NCBI GenBank assembly: GCA_041690255.1
Contig: JAWLHU010000008.1
Coordinates: forward strand, 264,883 to 328,882
Direction of reading: 5' to 3'
DNA length: 64,000 nucleotides
Source: JAWLHU01 sp041690255
Lineage (GTDB): Bacteria > Bacillota > Sulfobacillia > Symbiobacteriales > Symbiobacteriaceae
The notes under the pieces were generated by a model. It was not told where the DNA came from, searched no databases, and saw nothing but the letters and a program-made list of their open reading frames with translations. Position numbers and translations under genes: made by a program. Below, in pieces: positions 16,844 through 25,827 of the stretch (its first letter is position 1; every line of letters starts with the position of its first letter).

Positions 16844-18364
16844 ATGAGCAATCAGCCGAATCTGTGGCCGCACCAGGAAGCGAAGCGTATCGTCGAACGG
16901 TGGCCCCAGAAAGAGAAATACATCCTGCAGACGGGCTTCGGCGCGTCCGGCCATCCGCACATGGGCACGATCGGTGAGATCGTCCGCACCTACTATGTGG
17001 CGATGGCCCTGAAGGACCTCGGCAAGGAGACGGAGATCATCGTCTTCTCCGATGACATGGACGGCCTGCGCAAGGTGCCGTCGAACATTCCCGCCCCCTG
17101 GCTGGTCGAGCATCTCGGCAAGCCGGTCACCATGATTCCTGACCCCTACGGGACCGCCAAGTCCTTCGGACATCATATGGATGCCGAACTGATCGAGATG
17201 ATGCGGAAGACCGGGATCGATGCCACCTTTAAGAGTGCCACCGACTGCTACAGCGACGGCACGTTCGATGAAGGCATCCGCAATATGTTTAAGAACATGA
17301 AGGGGATCATGGACCTGGTCCTGCCGACCATGCGGCCGGAGAACCGGGAGGGCTGGTTCCCCTGGCTCCCCGTCTGCGAGAACTGCGGCAAGGTCTACAC
17401 CACCAAGGTGGAGGACTACGACGCGGAGAACGCCACCGTCACCTACTCCTGCACCGGGTCCTTCCGGGACGTGCACGGCTGCGGTCACAGGGGTACCCAG
17501 AGCGCCCTGGGCGGCAGAGGCAAGTTCTTCTGGAAGGCCGACTGGGCACTGCGTTGGTATGTCTTTGGGGTCAACTTCGAGATGCACGGCAAGGACCTGA
17601 TCGACTCCGCCAAGCTCTCCGGGGATATCGTGAAGCTGATTGGCGGCAAGCCGCCGATCAACATGGTCTACGAGCTCTTCCTCACCGAGGAGGGGCGGAA
17701 GATCTCCAAGTCGACCGGTGCCGGCATCAGCATGGAGAACTGGGGCCGCTGGGGCACCCAGGACTCGCTCAACCTGCTCATGTTCAAGAACCCCAAGCAG
17801 CAGAAGAGGCTGGGCACCGACTCGGTGATCCAGTACACCGATGAGACCCTGACCATGACCAAGGAGGACCCGCAGTACCGGTTCATCTACTACCATGGGG
17901 ACCGGCCGGACCTGGGCGGGCTGCGCTACTCCGACATCATCAACCTGGTCAACGCGATCAGCGTGACCGACGCCGACCAACTGATCGAGTATCTGGGCCG
18001 CTCCTTCGGGCATGAGCGCATCCGCCAGAATGAGGCGTTCGTGCGGGAGTTGCTGGAGAAGGCGATCCACTACTACGAGGACTTCATCCTCCCCACCCGT
18101 GAGGTACCGGAGCTGACCCCGGAGCAGTGGGCAATGGTGGATGAGTTTGACGAGCTCATGAGCTCGACCGATGATGCCGATGCGATCCAGTCCGGCGTCT
18201 TTAGCATTGCCAAGAGTAGGGGCATGGCGCCGAAGGAGTTCTTCAAGGTCCTCTACGGCGTACTGCTGGGCGCCGAGAGCGGTCCCCGGATTGGCGGCTT
18301 TGTCAAGTTGGTGGGCAAGGACCGGATCCGTGAGCTGATTCACGCAGCGAAGGCAAAGGCATAA
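16844..18364 (+). CDS. lysK: Lysyl-tRNA synthetase, class I
   Basis: 506 residues. It charges tRNA-Lys with lysine and belongs to class I (Rossmann fold), unlike the class II LysS of most bacteria. The HIGH-type motif is GASGHPHMGT (~33-42) and the KMSKS-type motif is KISKSTG (~residue 287). Two cysteine clusters (CENCGK at ~179-184, and the Cys of SCTGS with CGH a little later) probably bind zinc. AAGGAG lies 7-8 nt before the ATG. It has its own promoter and a perfect 12-bp hairpin terminator. The sequence looks complete and functional. Confidence 0.95.
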   Translation: MSNQPNLWPHQEAKRIVERWPQKEKYILQTGFGASGHPHMGTIGEIVRTYYVAMALKDLGKETEIIVFSDDMDGLRKVPSNIPAPWLVEHLGKPVTMIPDPYGTAKSFGHHMDAELIEMMRKTGIDATFKSATDCYSDGTFDEGIRNMFKNMKGIMDLVLPTMRPENREGWFPWLPVCENCGKVYTTKVEDYDAENATVTYSCTGSFRDVHGCGHRGTQSALGGRGKFFWKADWALRWYVFGVNFEMHGKDLIDSAKLSGDIVKLIGGKPPINMVYELFLTEEGRKISKSTGAGISMENWGRWGTQDSLNLLMFKNPKQQKRLGTDSVIQYTDETLTMTKEDPQYRFIYYHGDRPDLGGLRYSDIINLVNAISVTDADQLIEYLGRSFGHERIRQNEAFVRELLEKAIHYYEDFILPTREVPELTPEQWAMVDEFDELMSSTDDADAIQSGVFSIAKSRGMAPKEFFKVLYGVLLGAESGPRIGGFVKLVGKDRIRELIHAAKAKA

Positions 18365-18367
18365 AAC

Positions 18368-18399
18368 GATCCCGGGGGAAATGATCCCCCGGGATCTTT
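18368..18399 (+). terminator. lysK terminator
   Basis: A perfect 12-bp stem (18368-18379 with 18385-18396), 5-nt loop, then TTTC. Confidence 0.85.
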
Positions 18400-18544
18400 C
18401 GTGATGGTGCGAGGAGGAAAGAGTGCCCTTGAGTCCCCCCTGAAGGCCTGAACCCTGAGTCTTTACTAACCCCACCATAAGATGTAAGTAATCGTCGAAC
18501 GTACGTACCCATATGCGTAGCCATAAAGCCTCTGCTCTATTGGG

Positions 18545-18700
18545 TATCATAACACAAAGATCCGCAAAGATAAAGGCGGAAGAGTCATTTTTATCCAACT
18601 CTGTACTGTAACTTCCACGCAACAGCGTGCCGTAATGAGCCAGTGGCTCTCTCGGATACGGCCTCCTCAGCCGGTGAAGACTACCGGATAAAGCGCTCGC
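18545..18700 (+). promoter_or_regulatory. Possible structured leader RNA
   Basis: In the ~320-bp gap between lysK and the next gene four hairpins can be drawn: CCGC/GCGG (18571-18588), CACGC-AACA-GCGTG (~18616-18629), GCCGTA/TACGGC enclosing GAGCC-AGT-GGCTC (~18629-18663), and CCGGT-GAAGACT-ACCGG (~18671-18687). The last ends ~15 nt before the AAAGGAGGA ribosome site. The consensus of no riboswitch class I know fits. It may be a cis-regulatory RNA or chance structure. The remainder of the gap shows nothing. Confidence 0.3.
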
Positions 18701-18717
18701 GAAAGGAGGAGAGCAGT

Positions 18718-19491
18718 ATGTGGCAACGAGCCCTGGCTGGCTCTCTGGTGGGACTCATGCTGGCCGTTGCAGGGGCGGGTTGCGCACGTCCGCAGCGCCG
18801 TCCGGAGGCCTCACAGGTCTCACCGGTCGATTTGAGTTCCCTGGTGGCCCGGGCAGCCACTATGGATTCCGGCGCCGGGGAGACAGCGGCCATTGTCCTG
18901 GAGAACCGGGCGTTGGTCGCCATTCGTATGGATGCTGCGCAGCCTGGCGGCACCAACGGCGGGTCGCTGCTGGGTACGACCAAGGAGACCGGGACCCGCG
19001 ACTTGACCGATGCCGCCTCCGGACCCCCCGATGCGCACGGACCAGGAGGCTCCACGGGAATCAACCCCGCCACGCCGGGCGGTGGGCTTCACCCCGGCGG
19101 GTTCACCCCGGGCGGCTCTCCCGTCAGAACTCAGGCGATACCAAACGGCGTGGGTGGCATGGCGACCGACTCCGGGGCGAATGTCCCCATACCGGCGCCA
19201 GGTGGACTGGGTCTGGCCCCGCTCGATGTCATGCACCGCGTGGCGAACCAGATCAAGACCCGGGTCCCGCAGGTCACCGAGGTGCGCTTCGCCCACTACC
19301 CGGATGATGCCCGTCGGGTGCAGGCCCTCGCCCAACGACTGGCGAACGGCGAGCCCGCGGGCAGTCTGAAGGCGGAGTTTGATGAGGTCTACGCCAAGGC
19401 CGTTCCCGCAGGGACCACCGAGTTTGACCCGATGACCCCACAGCCTGCGCACAACCCGGGCCAGCGGGCGCCGAATGCCGGGAGGCCATAG
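18718..19491 (+). CDS. YhcN/YlaJ-like sporulation lipoprotein
   Basis: 257 residues with a lipoprotein signal (MLAVAGAGCARP; lipidated Cys at ~22). The two conserved halves of the YhcN/YlaJ family are present: ETAAIVLENRALVAIRMD (~55-75), and near the C-terminus VANQIKTRVPQVTEVRFAHYPDD with an RLANGEP-type segment. A Gly/Pro-rich linker of ~90 residues separates them, longer than in Bacillus homologues. Family members sit in the forespore or spore inner membrane and affect outgrowth. AAAGGAGGA lies 7 nt before the ATG. A possible structured leader precedes it. Confidence 0.7.
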   Translation: MWQRALAGSLVGLMLAVAGAGCARPQRRPEASQVSPVDLSSLVARAATMDSGAGETAAIVLENRALVAIRMDAAQPGGTNGGSLLGTTKETGTRDLTDAASGPPDAHGPGGSTGINPATPGGGLHPGGFTPGGSPVRTQAIPNGVGGMATDSGANVPIPAPGGLGLAPLDVMHRVANQIKTRVPQVTEVRFAHYPDDARRVQALAQRLANGEPAGSLKAEFDEVYAKAVPAGTTEFDPMTPQPAHNPGQRAPNAGRP

Positions 19492-19522
19492 TCGCAGAAC
19501 AGCCGCCGTACTCCAGGTGTAG

Positions 19523-20017
19523 TCAGTCCCTGCCCGCCCAGTTCCCCCTCAACTTCCGCAGAAGGACGATCTGGCCCAGGTGATAGACATCGTGGGTGTT
19601 GAGTCCGGAGATCAGTTCGCCGAGTGGGGTCCGCTCGCCGGAAAGGGGCTCGTCCAAGGCGGAGTCATCCTGGCGGGACAAGGCCTCAGCGAGCGCCCTC
19701 TGGGCGCCGTAGAAGCGCTGGACGGCCGACTGCCAGCCGTGCTCATCGTCCGGGTCGCCCGGTGCACCAAAGGTAGCGTCGTTATCGATTCGTCCACCGC
19801 TCAGTGGGGCGCCATTCATGCGATCCGCAACGACCTGCTTCCAGAAGCTCAGGTGATTGACCAACTGCCAGACCGTGTTGATACCGGGAGCGGGCGACCA
19901 CGATGCATCCACTGCAGAGAGACCATCGAGGGCGCGGTGCATGGCGGCAAACCAGCCACCCTGGCCGATGGTGTACTCCATTTGAGCCAGCAGCAGTCCA
20001 ACGCGGGAACGGCTCAT
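19523..20017 (-). CDS. DinB/YfiT-family metal-binding protein
   Basis: 164 residues forming the four-helix DinB-like fold. The likely metal histidines are in QLVNHLSFWK (~55) and THDVYHLGQIV (142 and 146), the usual H...HxxxH arrangement. Family members include damage-induced proteins of unknown activity and thiol (bacillithiol, mycothiol) transferases; nothing here singles out a substrate. GGAGG lies 8 nt before the ATG at 20017. Confidence 0.8.
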   Translation of the reverse strand: MSRSRVGLLLAQMEYTIGQGGWFAAMHRALDGLSAVDASWSPAPGINTVWQLVNHLSFWKQVVADRMNGAPLSGGRIDNDATFGAPGDPDDEHGWQSAVQRFYGAQRALAEALSRQDDSALDEPLSGERTPLGELISGLNTHDVYHLGQIVLLRKLRGNWAGRD

Positions 20018-20107
20018 AGGCGGGCCTCCTCTCGTACAAACCAGTGCGAGAGAGGCTTCTCCCCGAAAGTGGTGGGCTCCTGCGTCCTCACCAGAGGCGA
20101 GGAAAAA

Positions 20108-20128
20108 GACCGCCCGGACAGGGCGGTC
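20108..20128 (-). terminator. Terminator of the BadF-type kinase gene
   Basis: A perfect 8-bp stem (GACCGCCC/GGGCGGTC), 5-nt loop, followed on the minus strand by TTTTTCC. Confidence 0.75.
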
Positions 20129-20135
20129 GTGGTGT

Positions 20136-21095
20136 CTACTTGTCGCCGGGGGACTCTTCCAGGGTGATTCCCAGGGAGCGGAGGGCCAGGAGCACTGCCC
20201 CGTAGGCCGCCGTATGGCGGGGGGAGGTGAACTGCACCTGCGGCCATGCACTCCGGATCACCTGCTGCATAGGCAGCGCCAACAGGTTGCCAGCCGAGAA
20301 GACCGAACCCGTTCCCGCCACCGGAATACTGGTCAGGCCAGACCAGTCCAAGCGGCTCAGGACCGCCGCCCCCGCCAGCCCTAACTCTCGGCCCGCTACC
20401 CGGAGAAGCTCCCGGGCAATCCCGTCACCGTCGTTAGCGGCTTCGATAATGAGAGGCGTCAAGGAGGCCACCTCGGCGCGTCCCAGGGGTGCCGGGTCGC
20501 CGTAGACCAGGTTGATCAGGTCGGTCATCTTCTCGAGCATGAAGCGCTTGCGGAGCCGTTCGGAGAGGCTGGTGGCCGGACCGCGGCCATCCTCGGCGCG
20601 CAGCACTGCGACCAGCGCCTTGCGGGCGATATCGTAGCCGCTGCCTTCATCGCCCAGAAGGGGACCGTAACCACCGGCGCGGGCCCGATTGCCCTGGGTG
20701 TCCTCACCGAAGGCGATCGAACCGGTATCGGACATGATCACAACACCCGGCTTACCGTCGGTCGCACCGGCCAGCGCCGCACACGACTCATGGTCGAGGT
20801 GCACCGGGCAGTGCAGGCCCAGGCTGGCAACGGCTCCGGCCATGATCTGCCGGTCGACAGGGCGGTCCACACCGGCCAACCCGAAAAAGGCGGCCGAGAG
20901 AGCAGGACCCACAAGGCCGGCGTCGTCTATGGCTGCTTGGGTGGCCGTCCGGATCGCATTCGTGGCCGATGCAAGACCAATTGTGTGCTGCGTTGCGGGA
21001 CCGCTTTCTCCACGACCCAGGACGCGCCCCTTCTCGTTGGCCACAACTGCGACCGTCCGGGTACCTCCTCCTGCTACCCCCAGAACCCACACCAT
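20136..21095 (-). CDS. BadF/BadG/BcrA/BcrD-type ATPase, probable N-acetylglucosamine kinase-like
   Basis: 319 residues of the ASKHA (actin/hexokinase) fold. Phosphate-1 motif LGVAGGGTRTVAVV at the N-terminus; phosphate-2-like IMSDTGSIAFG (~120); the Gly-rich GGYGPLLGDEGSGYDI (~141-156), typical of GlcNAc kinases of this group; adenosine motif PVAGTGSVF (~258-267). It is likely a cytoplasmic amino-sugar kinase rather than a benzoyl-CoA reductase activator, because the cysteine that would hold an iron-sulfur cluster is missing. Single gene with its own promoter and terminator. Confidence 0.8.
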   Translation of the reverse strand: MVWVLGVAGGGTRTVAVVANEKGRVLGRGESGPATQHTIGLASATNAIRTATQAAIDDAGLVGPALSAAFFGLAGVDRPVDRQIMAGAVASLGLHCPVHLDHESCAALAGATDGKPGVVIMSDTGSIAFGEDTQGNRARAGGYGPLLGDEGSGYDIARKALVAVLRAEDGRGPATSLSERLRKRFMLEKMTDLINLVYGDPAPLGRAEVASLTPLIIEAANDGDGIARELLRVAGRELGLAGAAVLSRLDWSGLTSIPVAGTGSVFSAGNLLALPMQQVIRSAWPQVQFTSPRHTAAYGAVLLALRSLGITLEESPGDK

Positions 21096-21140
21096 GATAA
21101 TGACATCCTCCCCGGTTGATTGACCACCGAGAAAGATTCT

Positions 21141-21169
21141 CCTATACTAGAAAGATTCCTGCCAGCCAA
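21141..21169 (-). promoter_or_regulatory. Promoter of the BadF-type kinase gene
   Basis: On the minus strand TTGGCT (21169-21164), 17-bp spacer, TATAGG (21146-21141), about 45 nt upstream of the start codon. Confidence 0.5.
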
Positions 21170-21177
21170 ATAATGAA

Positions 21178-21447
21178 TCAGGAGGCCTTGCTGCTGCCAA
21201 CCACCAACAGCAGTTCAAGGGGAGTGTCGGCCGGGAACTTCTGCTCGCCGCTCTTGGTCACCTTGGTCAGGACGTACTTCTGTCCCTGGTAGCTTATATG
21301 CTGCAGGTACTGCTGAACGTGTGCCTTGGAGCAGAACTTCAGCATGAAGGCGTCGGCAGCCGGATGGCTCATACGGCTCTCCAGGATCAAGGTATAGGCG
21401 AGGTCCTTATCCTCGAACTGCTCCAGACATTCCTTGCACATAAACAT
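21178..21447 (-). CDS. Small zinc-ribbon-like hypothetical protein
   Basis: 89 residues from the ATG at 21447, which follows an almost ideal GGAGGTGATCC ribosome site. The N-terminus has a CKEC pair and a third cysteine lies in MLKFCSKAH, with His nearby, so a small metal-binding site is plausible. The rest is a mixed helix/strand domain. No family is recognised. The longer open frame upstream is not needed, since it lacks a ribosome site. Confidence 0.65.
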   Translation of the reverse strand: MFMCKECLEQFEDKDLAYTLILESRMSHPAADAFMLKFCSKAHVQQYLQHISYQGQKYVLTKVTKSGEQKFPADTPLELLLVVGSSKAS

Positions 21448-21699
21448 AGACGGATCACCTCCATCGCTTGCGTGACATCCAAAGATAGTATACCCGACTA
21501 CCAGTGTCCAGAGGAAGCGTCGGGCCCTGTGTAAATGGCCTTCTACCCCATCTGGCGGTATCGGGCGGTAGCACATAAGTGTCATTCCGGTAGCAAAAAG
21601 GACGAAAAATTAGCGACAAATACCTTTAGAAAGTATCCGGGGGCGTCTATCTGTGTTAAAATGGGAGAAAGTAGCCGCATCATAAGGAGCGTGAAATCG

Positions 21700-22350
21700 T
21701 TGTCCGCCAACCCTATGCCGCAATCGGAGGATACCTCCACACGCCGAGAGATTATCAACATTCTTCGCACGGTGGGTCCCTTGACCGTCGGTGAACTCGG
21801 TGAACGACTCGGTATCACCCACGTCGCCGTTCGGCGTCACCTTACTTCTCTGGAGCGAGACGGCCTGGTCACCTCCGTACAGGAGCGACTCCCCATGGGT
21901 CGTCCCACGCGGGTCTACTCGTTGACCGAGGCTGCCGACAGCCTGTTCCCAAAGAAGTACGGAGCCTTTACCCTTGAGTTGTTGGACTTCATGAGCCAGC
22001 AGGGTGAGGAACTGGTTGAGGCCTTCTTTGCCAATCGTGGCACGTCCATGGTGGACAAATACGGGCCGGAGGTGAAGGCCGGCCAGTCGCTCGAAGAGCG
22101 GGTTGCTCGCCTCACCGAGGTCCAGCAGGCCAACGGGTATCTGGCAGAGTGGGAGCAGGGTGAGGATAACCTCCTGGTACTCAAGGAGTTCAACTGCCCG
22201 GTACACCAGGTCTCCAAGAAGTATCCGCACGCCTGTCACCATGAGTTGGAGTTCTTTAAGACCGTCCTGGGCACCGATCAGGTCGAGCGGGTTGAGTGCA
22301 TTGCAAAGGGTGGCCAGTGCTGCCGCTACGCGATCAAGCCCGTTCAGTAA
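21700..22350 (+). CDS. SufR-like iron-sulfur transcriptional regulator
   Basis: 216 residues. N-terminal winged helix (~15-75: VGELGERLGITHVAVRRHL) of the DeoR/ArsR type, then a helical middle and a C-terminal cysteine set: NCPVHQVSKKYPHACHHE, and CIAKGGQCCRYAI. SufR uses such cysteines to hold a [4Fe-4S] cluster and represses suf genes; no suf gene is in this window, so the target is unknown. The start is probably TTG at 21700 (AAGGAG 10 nt upstream); GTG at 21691 is too close and ATG at 21715 too far from the site. A strong terminator follows. Confidence 0.8.
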   Translation: MSANPMPQSEDTSTRREIINILRTVGPLTVGELGERLGITHVAVRRHLTSLERDGLVTSVQERLPMGRPTRVYSLTEAADSLFPKKYGAFTLELLDFMSQQGEELVEAFFANRGTSMVDKYGPEVKAGQSLEERVARLTEVQQANGYLAEWEQGEDNLLVLKEFNCPVHQVSKKYPHACHHELEFFKTVLGTDQVERVECIAKGGQCCRYAIKPVQ

Positions 22351-22373
22351 GGAAAGACTGCCGCGATGATCCG

Positions 22374-22410
22374 AGAGCGCCTGCTCCCCTTTGGGAGAGG
22401 CGCTCTTTTT
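22374..22410 (+). terminator. Strong intrinsic terminator
   Basis: AGAGCGCC with an inner CTCCC arm pairs with GGGAG and GGCGCTCT, followed by TTTTT. Confidence 0.9.
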
Positions 22411-22458
22411 CCGTATCAATGCATCGGGCGATTCACACAAAAATTTGCCAGAGAAGGG

Positions 22459-22488
22459 TTGACCTGGTTTTCGCTACTGGGATATAAT
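22459..22488 (+). promoter_or_regulatory. Sigma-A promoter of the TPR gene
   Basis: TTGACC (22459-22464), 18-bp spacer, perfect TATAAT (22483-22488), 39 nt before the ATG. Confidence 0.85.
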
Positions 22489-22527
22489 GGGGCACGTAGG
22501 TTGGGTGGTCCGAAGGAGGGCAAGCGC

Positions 22528-23523
22528 ATGAGCGGAGCAGGGTTGGCTGATCTCTTGCGGCAGGGTAAGTATGCCGATTGCCGGGCCCACGCCGAGACCT
22601 TGCTCCTGCGAGGCGGTCTTGACCAGGTTGCGTCGGTGGAGGTCTACCTTGCGCTCAGTCGTAGCCTGTCGGCCCTCCATTCCAACCAGGAAGCGATCGC
22701 TCCAGGTGAACTGGCCCTCCATTTTGCCCGGGACTGTGGGCAGAATGACCTGCTGGCTCGAGCAATCTGCCACTCTGCCTACGTCTACTACGAGAATCGG
22801 CTCTATAAGCGGGCGCTCGCCCGTCTCGCCGAGTATTTCTATTACTATAGCCTCTATAAAGAAGCCCGGGCACTCGAGGGCTGGGTCCTCTTCAACATGG
22901 CTGTCTTCTACCGGGCGATGAGCCGGGGGAGCAAGGCCCTCGAGTACTATACTAAGGCTTATCGGTGGCATTTGCAGGAGGGCTCAAGCGCCCAACCGCT
23001 GGAGAAGTGCCGGGCCAATCTGGCCTGGCAGTACCTCAAGACCGGGCAAATCCAGGAAGCGGAGGTCTATTTGGAGGGGTCAGAGGAGTACCTGATCCAC
23101 TTCCCGAATGATCTGGACGCCCGAGCCCGACACTGGAATAACGCAGCGTTCCACGCATACATGACGGGCGCCTATCGCCGCGCCATGGAACTGGCGGCAC
23201 GCGTCATGGGAATGCGAGGGGTCACACCGATCCGGAAGGCTTATGCATGCCTGACACTGCACTACACGGCCCGCTCGCTGGGCAAGGAGCGAGTGGCAAT
23301 TGGCATGGGTGTACTGGCCCGAATTCAGGCCAACGTGGCCCGCCGGCCAGACGTGGTAGAGGAGGCAGAGCACTGCCTCGTCCAGATACTTCAACAACGG
23401 GAGGGGTTGCCGCTCATGGAGGACCTCTTTGCTGAACTCGGTCTTCGCCCCCGGCAGGATGGAGCGGAGCCGTTACCCCCAGACCCCGCTCCAACGACAG
23501 GGACCCGTCCGGCCCTTTCCTAA
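22528..23523 (+). CDS. TPR-repeat protein
   Basis: 331 residues, almost entirely helical. Repeated pairs of helices with TPR-like spacing are visible (for example FNMAVFYRAMSRGSKALEYY, LAWQYLKTGQIQEAEVYL, AAFHAYMTGAYRRAMELA). There is no signal peptide and no N-terminal DNA-binding domain, so it is not a full Rap- or PlcR-like regulator, though its build resembles their sensor half. Probably a cytoplasmic protein-interaction scaffold. The C-terminal ~20 residues are Pro-rich. GGAGG and a near-consensus sigma-A promoter precede it. Confidence 0.75.
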   Translation: MSGAGLADLLRQGKYADCRAHAETLLLRGGLDQVASVEVYLALSRSLSALHSNQEAIAPGELALHFARDCGQNDLLARAICHSAYVYYENRLYKRALARLAEYFYYYSLYKEARALEGWVLFNMAVFYRAMSRGSKALEYYTKAYRWHLQEGSSAQPLEKCRANLAWQYLKTGQIQEAEVYLEGSEEYLIHFPNDLDARARHWNNAAFHAYMTGAYRRAMELAARVMGMRGVTPIRKAYACLTLHYTARSLGKERVAIGMGVLARIQANVARRPDVVEEAEHCLVQILQQREGLPLMEDLFAELGLRPRQDGAEPLPPDPAPTTGTRPALS

Positions 23524-23542
23524 GTCCAGGACCTTCACAGAG

Positions 23543-23573
23543 AACCCCCGCGGAGGCGATCCCTGCGGGGTTT
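23543..23573. terminator. Terminator between convergent genes
   Basis: AACCCCCGCGG (23543-23553) pairs imperfectly with CCTGCGGGGTT (~23562-23572) followed by T's. Confidence 0.6.
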
Positions 23574-23593
23574 CCGTTCAGTGTCGGGAAGGT

Positions 23594-24784
23594 CTAAAAG
23601 AAGTCCTGCAGATAGGTTTCGCACTTGGGCAGTGCGGATTCCCAGCGTCGGACCGCCTCGTCACTGCCAGAGAGCCGCCCCGTCTCCCGCAGGAACACCG
23701 GCCGAGCTGCACCGATCATCATCGCACTGAAGGCGGCGATATCGCAACGGATCGATTCGTCACCATCGCCCAATTGTCGGCGGGTCAGAGCTGCACGACC
23801 ACTCGAATCCAGTTGCCATGTATAGGCCCCGGCATTCCAAGGGGCGTGCTCATCGGTCAGTTCGACGCTAAGATCACCAGCTACCGCTTTGAAGGGATAG
23901 GCCGGGACGAAGGCCTCCACGTCCACCACACGGAACATGAAGTACGGTTTGAGTTCCTGCTTCAGGTTCGGGTTGCGAAGCAGGTATGGCAGCCGGTCCG
24001 ATGCCGGAACGGTCATTTCGATGCTCTTCGCCATGGAGTCATGGTTGGCCAGGAATTTCAGCAGGGCTCCCTGCGCATCTGCATCAAGCCAGACCGCCTC
24101 CTGTACCTTTACCTCGGATTCGGCCACTTTGTATAGCAGGTACCCTTGGGCCGTGCCGTCCGGCCCAAAGTAGACCGCAGCCTGCCCCTTTCTCTGGCCC
24201 AATACCGAGTGCTGCCACCAGTCCTCATCCCGGTCGAGCATGCCGTTGAACCGCGCGGCATGCTGCCGGTAGACCTCGTTCAGCAACTGCCATTCGCTCT
24301 TGGCATCGACCCGGCGAATCCCCCCGCCCTCAGGGATCTCAAAAGCGTGCAGTTGTGCGACCCTTCCGGACTCAAAGGTGTACTGCTTCCGTTCGGTCAA
24401 CATGGTCCAGCCATACCTGGCGTAGAACTCGAACGAGAACGGGGCCAGCATGGAGACGGTCTCCCCGCGCTCCCGCATGAACGTCAGCCCGCGCCTGAGC
24501 AGGGCCTCCACCTTTCCGGTGCGCCGGTGCTCGGGCCAGGTAGCCACGCCCGCAACGCCGCCCATGGCGAAGGGCTTACCCGCAATGAAGGCACGCAGCG
24601 GCAAGAAGCTCGCCTTGGCGGCCATGGCCCCATCTTCAAACCAGGCCAGGGTCAGTGAAGGGTTCATGCGCTTCTTGCGCTGCTCCACCTCCTCCGGGGC
24701 CAACTCATACTGAAATGCGAACTGTGACAGCCGCAGCGACTCATCCAGGTCTTCTTCCCGGAGACTGCGAATCTCCGCTGTCAT
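23594..24784 (-). CDS. Eis-like GNAT acetyltransferase
   Basis: 396 residues with the three-part Eis layout: N-terminal GNAT domain (~1-150, acetyl-CoA loop VATWPEHRRTGKVEALLRRG), a second GNAT-like domain (~150-280) and a C-terminal SCP2-like sterol-carrier fold (~285-396). Eis enzymes acetylate amines of diverse substrates, including aminoglycosides and peptides. The C-terminal carboxylate that acts as the base in this family is plausibly supplied by the terminal FF residues here. GGGGGGAG lies ~6 nt before the ATG. Monocistronic. Confidence 0.85.
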   Translation of the reverse strand: MTAEIRSLREEDLDESLRLSQFAFQYELAPEEVEQRKKRMNPSLTLAWFEDGAMAAKASFLPLRAFIAGKPFAMGGVAGVATWPEHRRTGKVEALLRRGLTFMRERGETVSMLAPFSFEFYARYGWTMLTERKQYTFESGRVAQLHAFEIPEGGGIRRVDAKSEWQLLNEVYRQHAARFNGMLDRDEDWWQHSVLGQRKGQAAVYFGPDGTAQGYLLYKVAESEVKVQEAVWLDADAQGALLKFLANHDSMAKSIEMTVPASDRLPYLLRNPNLKQELKPYFMFRVVDVEAFVPAYPFKAVAGDLSVELTDEHAPWNAGAYTWQLDSSGRAALTRRQLGDGDESIRCDIAAFSAMMIGAARPVFLRETGRLSGSDEAVRRWESALPKCETYLQDFF

Positions 24785-25005
24785 GACAACTCCCCCCGTT
24801 TTTCGTACTCAAGGAGTAGACGGCATTCATCTTCGAAAGGTTCGGGATTGCATGATCGTACCCCTCCCGTTTGGATGGGCCCGTGGAGGAGATCCTTCGT
24901 GAAAGAGCGAATGACGAACTGATCACGCAGCGGTTAATTCAGTCACATTACTAACGACCCGGGGGAGTAGCTGCGTCCTCTATTGGGTCCCCGGTAGGTG
25001 GGTAC

Positions 25006-25809
25006 ATGCAGGCCCGATCCCTCCTATTCGACCTCTGGGGCGACTATATTCAACACGTGGGTGGAGAGGTGTGGGCATCGACTCTTGGGGTTTATGTCGC
25101 CCCCTTCGGGGTGAGCGAGGTTGCCCTCAGGCAGGCGATCTCTCGTATGATCCGACAGGGGTGGCTGGAGTCTCGCAAGGCGGGAGGGCGTACCTGCTAC
25201 TCGCTTTCCGCCCGAGGTCGCCGGCGACTGGTCGAGGCGTCCCGGCGCGTCTACGATCCGGTTGATCTGCCGTGGGACGGTCAATGGCGGATGCTGGTCT
25301 ACTCGATCCCCGAAGCGCTTCGCTCCCGCCGCGACGATCTGCGTCGGGAGTTGGTCTGGACCGGGTTTGCCCACCTGGTGTCAGGCACCTGGATCTCGCC
25401 CAATCCCCTGGAGGATGCAGCCAGCGATCTGATTCACCGCTACGGGATCGAGTCCTTCACCTCGCTCTTTCTCGCTCGCCACGCAGGCCCCGGCAGTCCG
25501 CAGGAGTTAGTCCAGCGGTGCTGGGACCTGGGGGCGATCCAGGCGAGTTACGACCGGTTCGTTGCCCACTGGTCACCACGCCAGGGGCAGGGCGCAAAGG
25601 GCATGACCGATTCGGAGGCCTTCGTGGAGCAGATCCAACTGGTCCACGATTACCGTAAGTTTCTCTTTGTTGATCCTGGCCTGCCCGCCGAGTTGCTCCC
25701 GCAACCGTGGCGTGGGCATGATGCTCGACGGCTCTTCCAGGAGTACTATGGACAGCTCTCCTCGGGGGCCAAGCGCTTCATGGATCAACACTACGAGCCT
25801 ACAAGGTAG
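25006..25809 (+). CDS. paaX: PaaX-family transcriptional repressor
   Basis: 267 residues. N-terminal winged helix (~1-75), then the PaaX central domain (PWDGQWRMLVYSIPE, LVWTGFAHLVSGTWISP), and the C-terminal domain (LVHDYRKFLFVDPGLPAELLP). In E. coli PaaX represses phenylacetate genes and is released by phenylacetyl-CoA. It stands first, 18 nt ahead of an EthD-like gene and the acyl-CoA enzyme genes, so it most likely controls them. The ATG at 25006 has only a weak site (TAGGTGGG). The ~220-bp upstream gap shows no clear operator. Confidence 0.85.
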   Translation: MQARSLLFDLWGDYIQHVGGEVWASTLGVYVAPFGVSEVALRQAISRMIRQGWLESRKAGGRTCYSLSARGRRRLVEASRRVYDPVDLPWDGQWRMLVYSIPEALRSRRDDLRRELVWTGFAHLVSGTWISPNPLEDAASDLIHRYGIESFTSLFLARHAGPGSPQELVQRCWDLGAIQASYDRFVAHWSPRQGQGAKGMTDSEAFVEQIQLVHDYRKFLFVDPGLPAELLPQPWRGHDARRLFQEYYGQLSSGAKRFMDQHYEPTR

Positions 25810-25827
25810 TGGGAGGATGTGGGGAGA

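Noticed and set aside
16526..18622. Long open frame antisense to lysK
   Set aside because: Class I LysRS motifs are unambiguous on the plus strand; the antisense frame has no family features.
18545..18700. c-di-GMP, cobalamin, SAM or lysine riboswitch
   Set aside because: None of the conserved cores fits; only generic hairpins remain, so I list it as a possible structured leader of unknown class.
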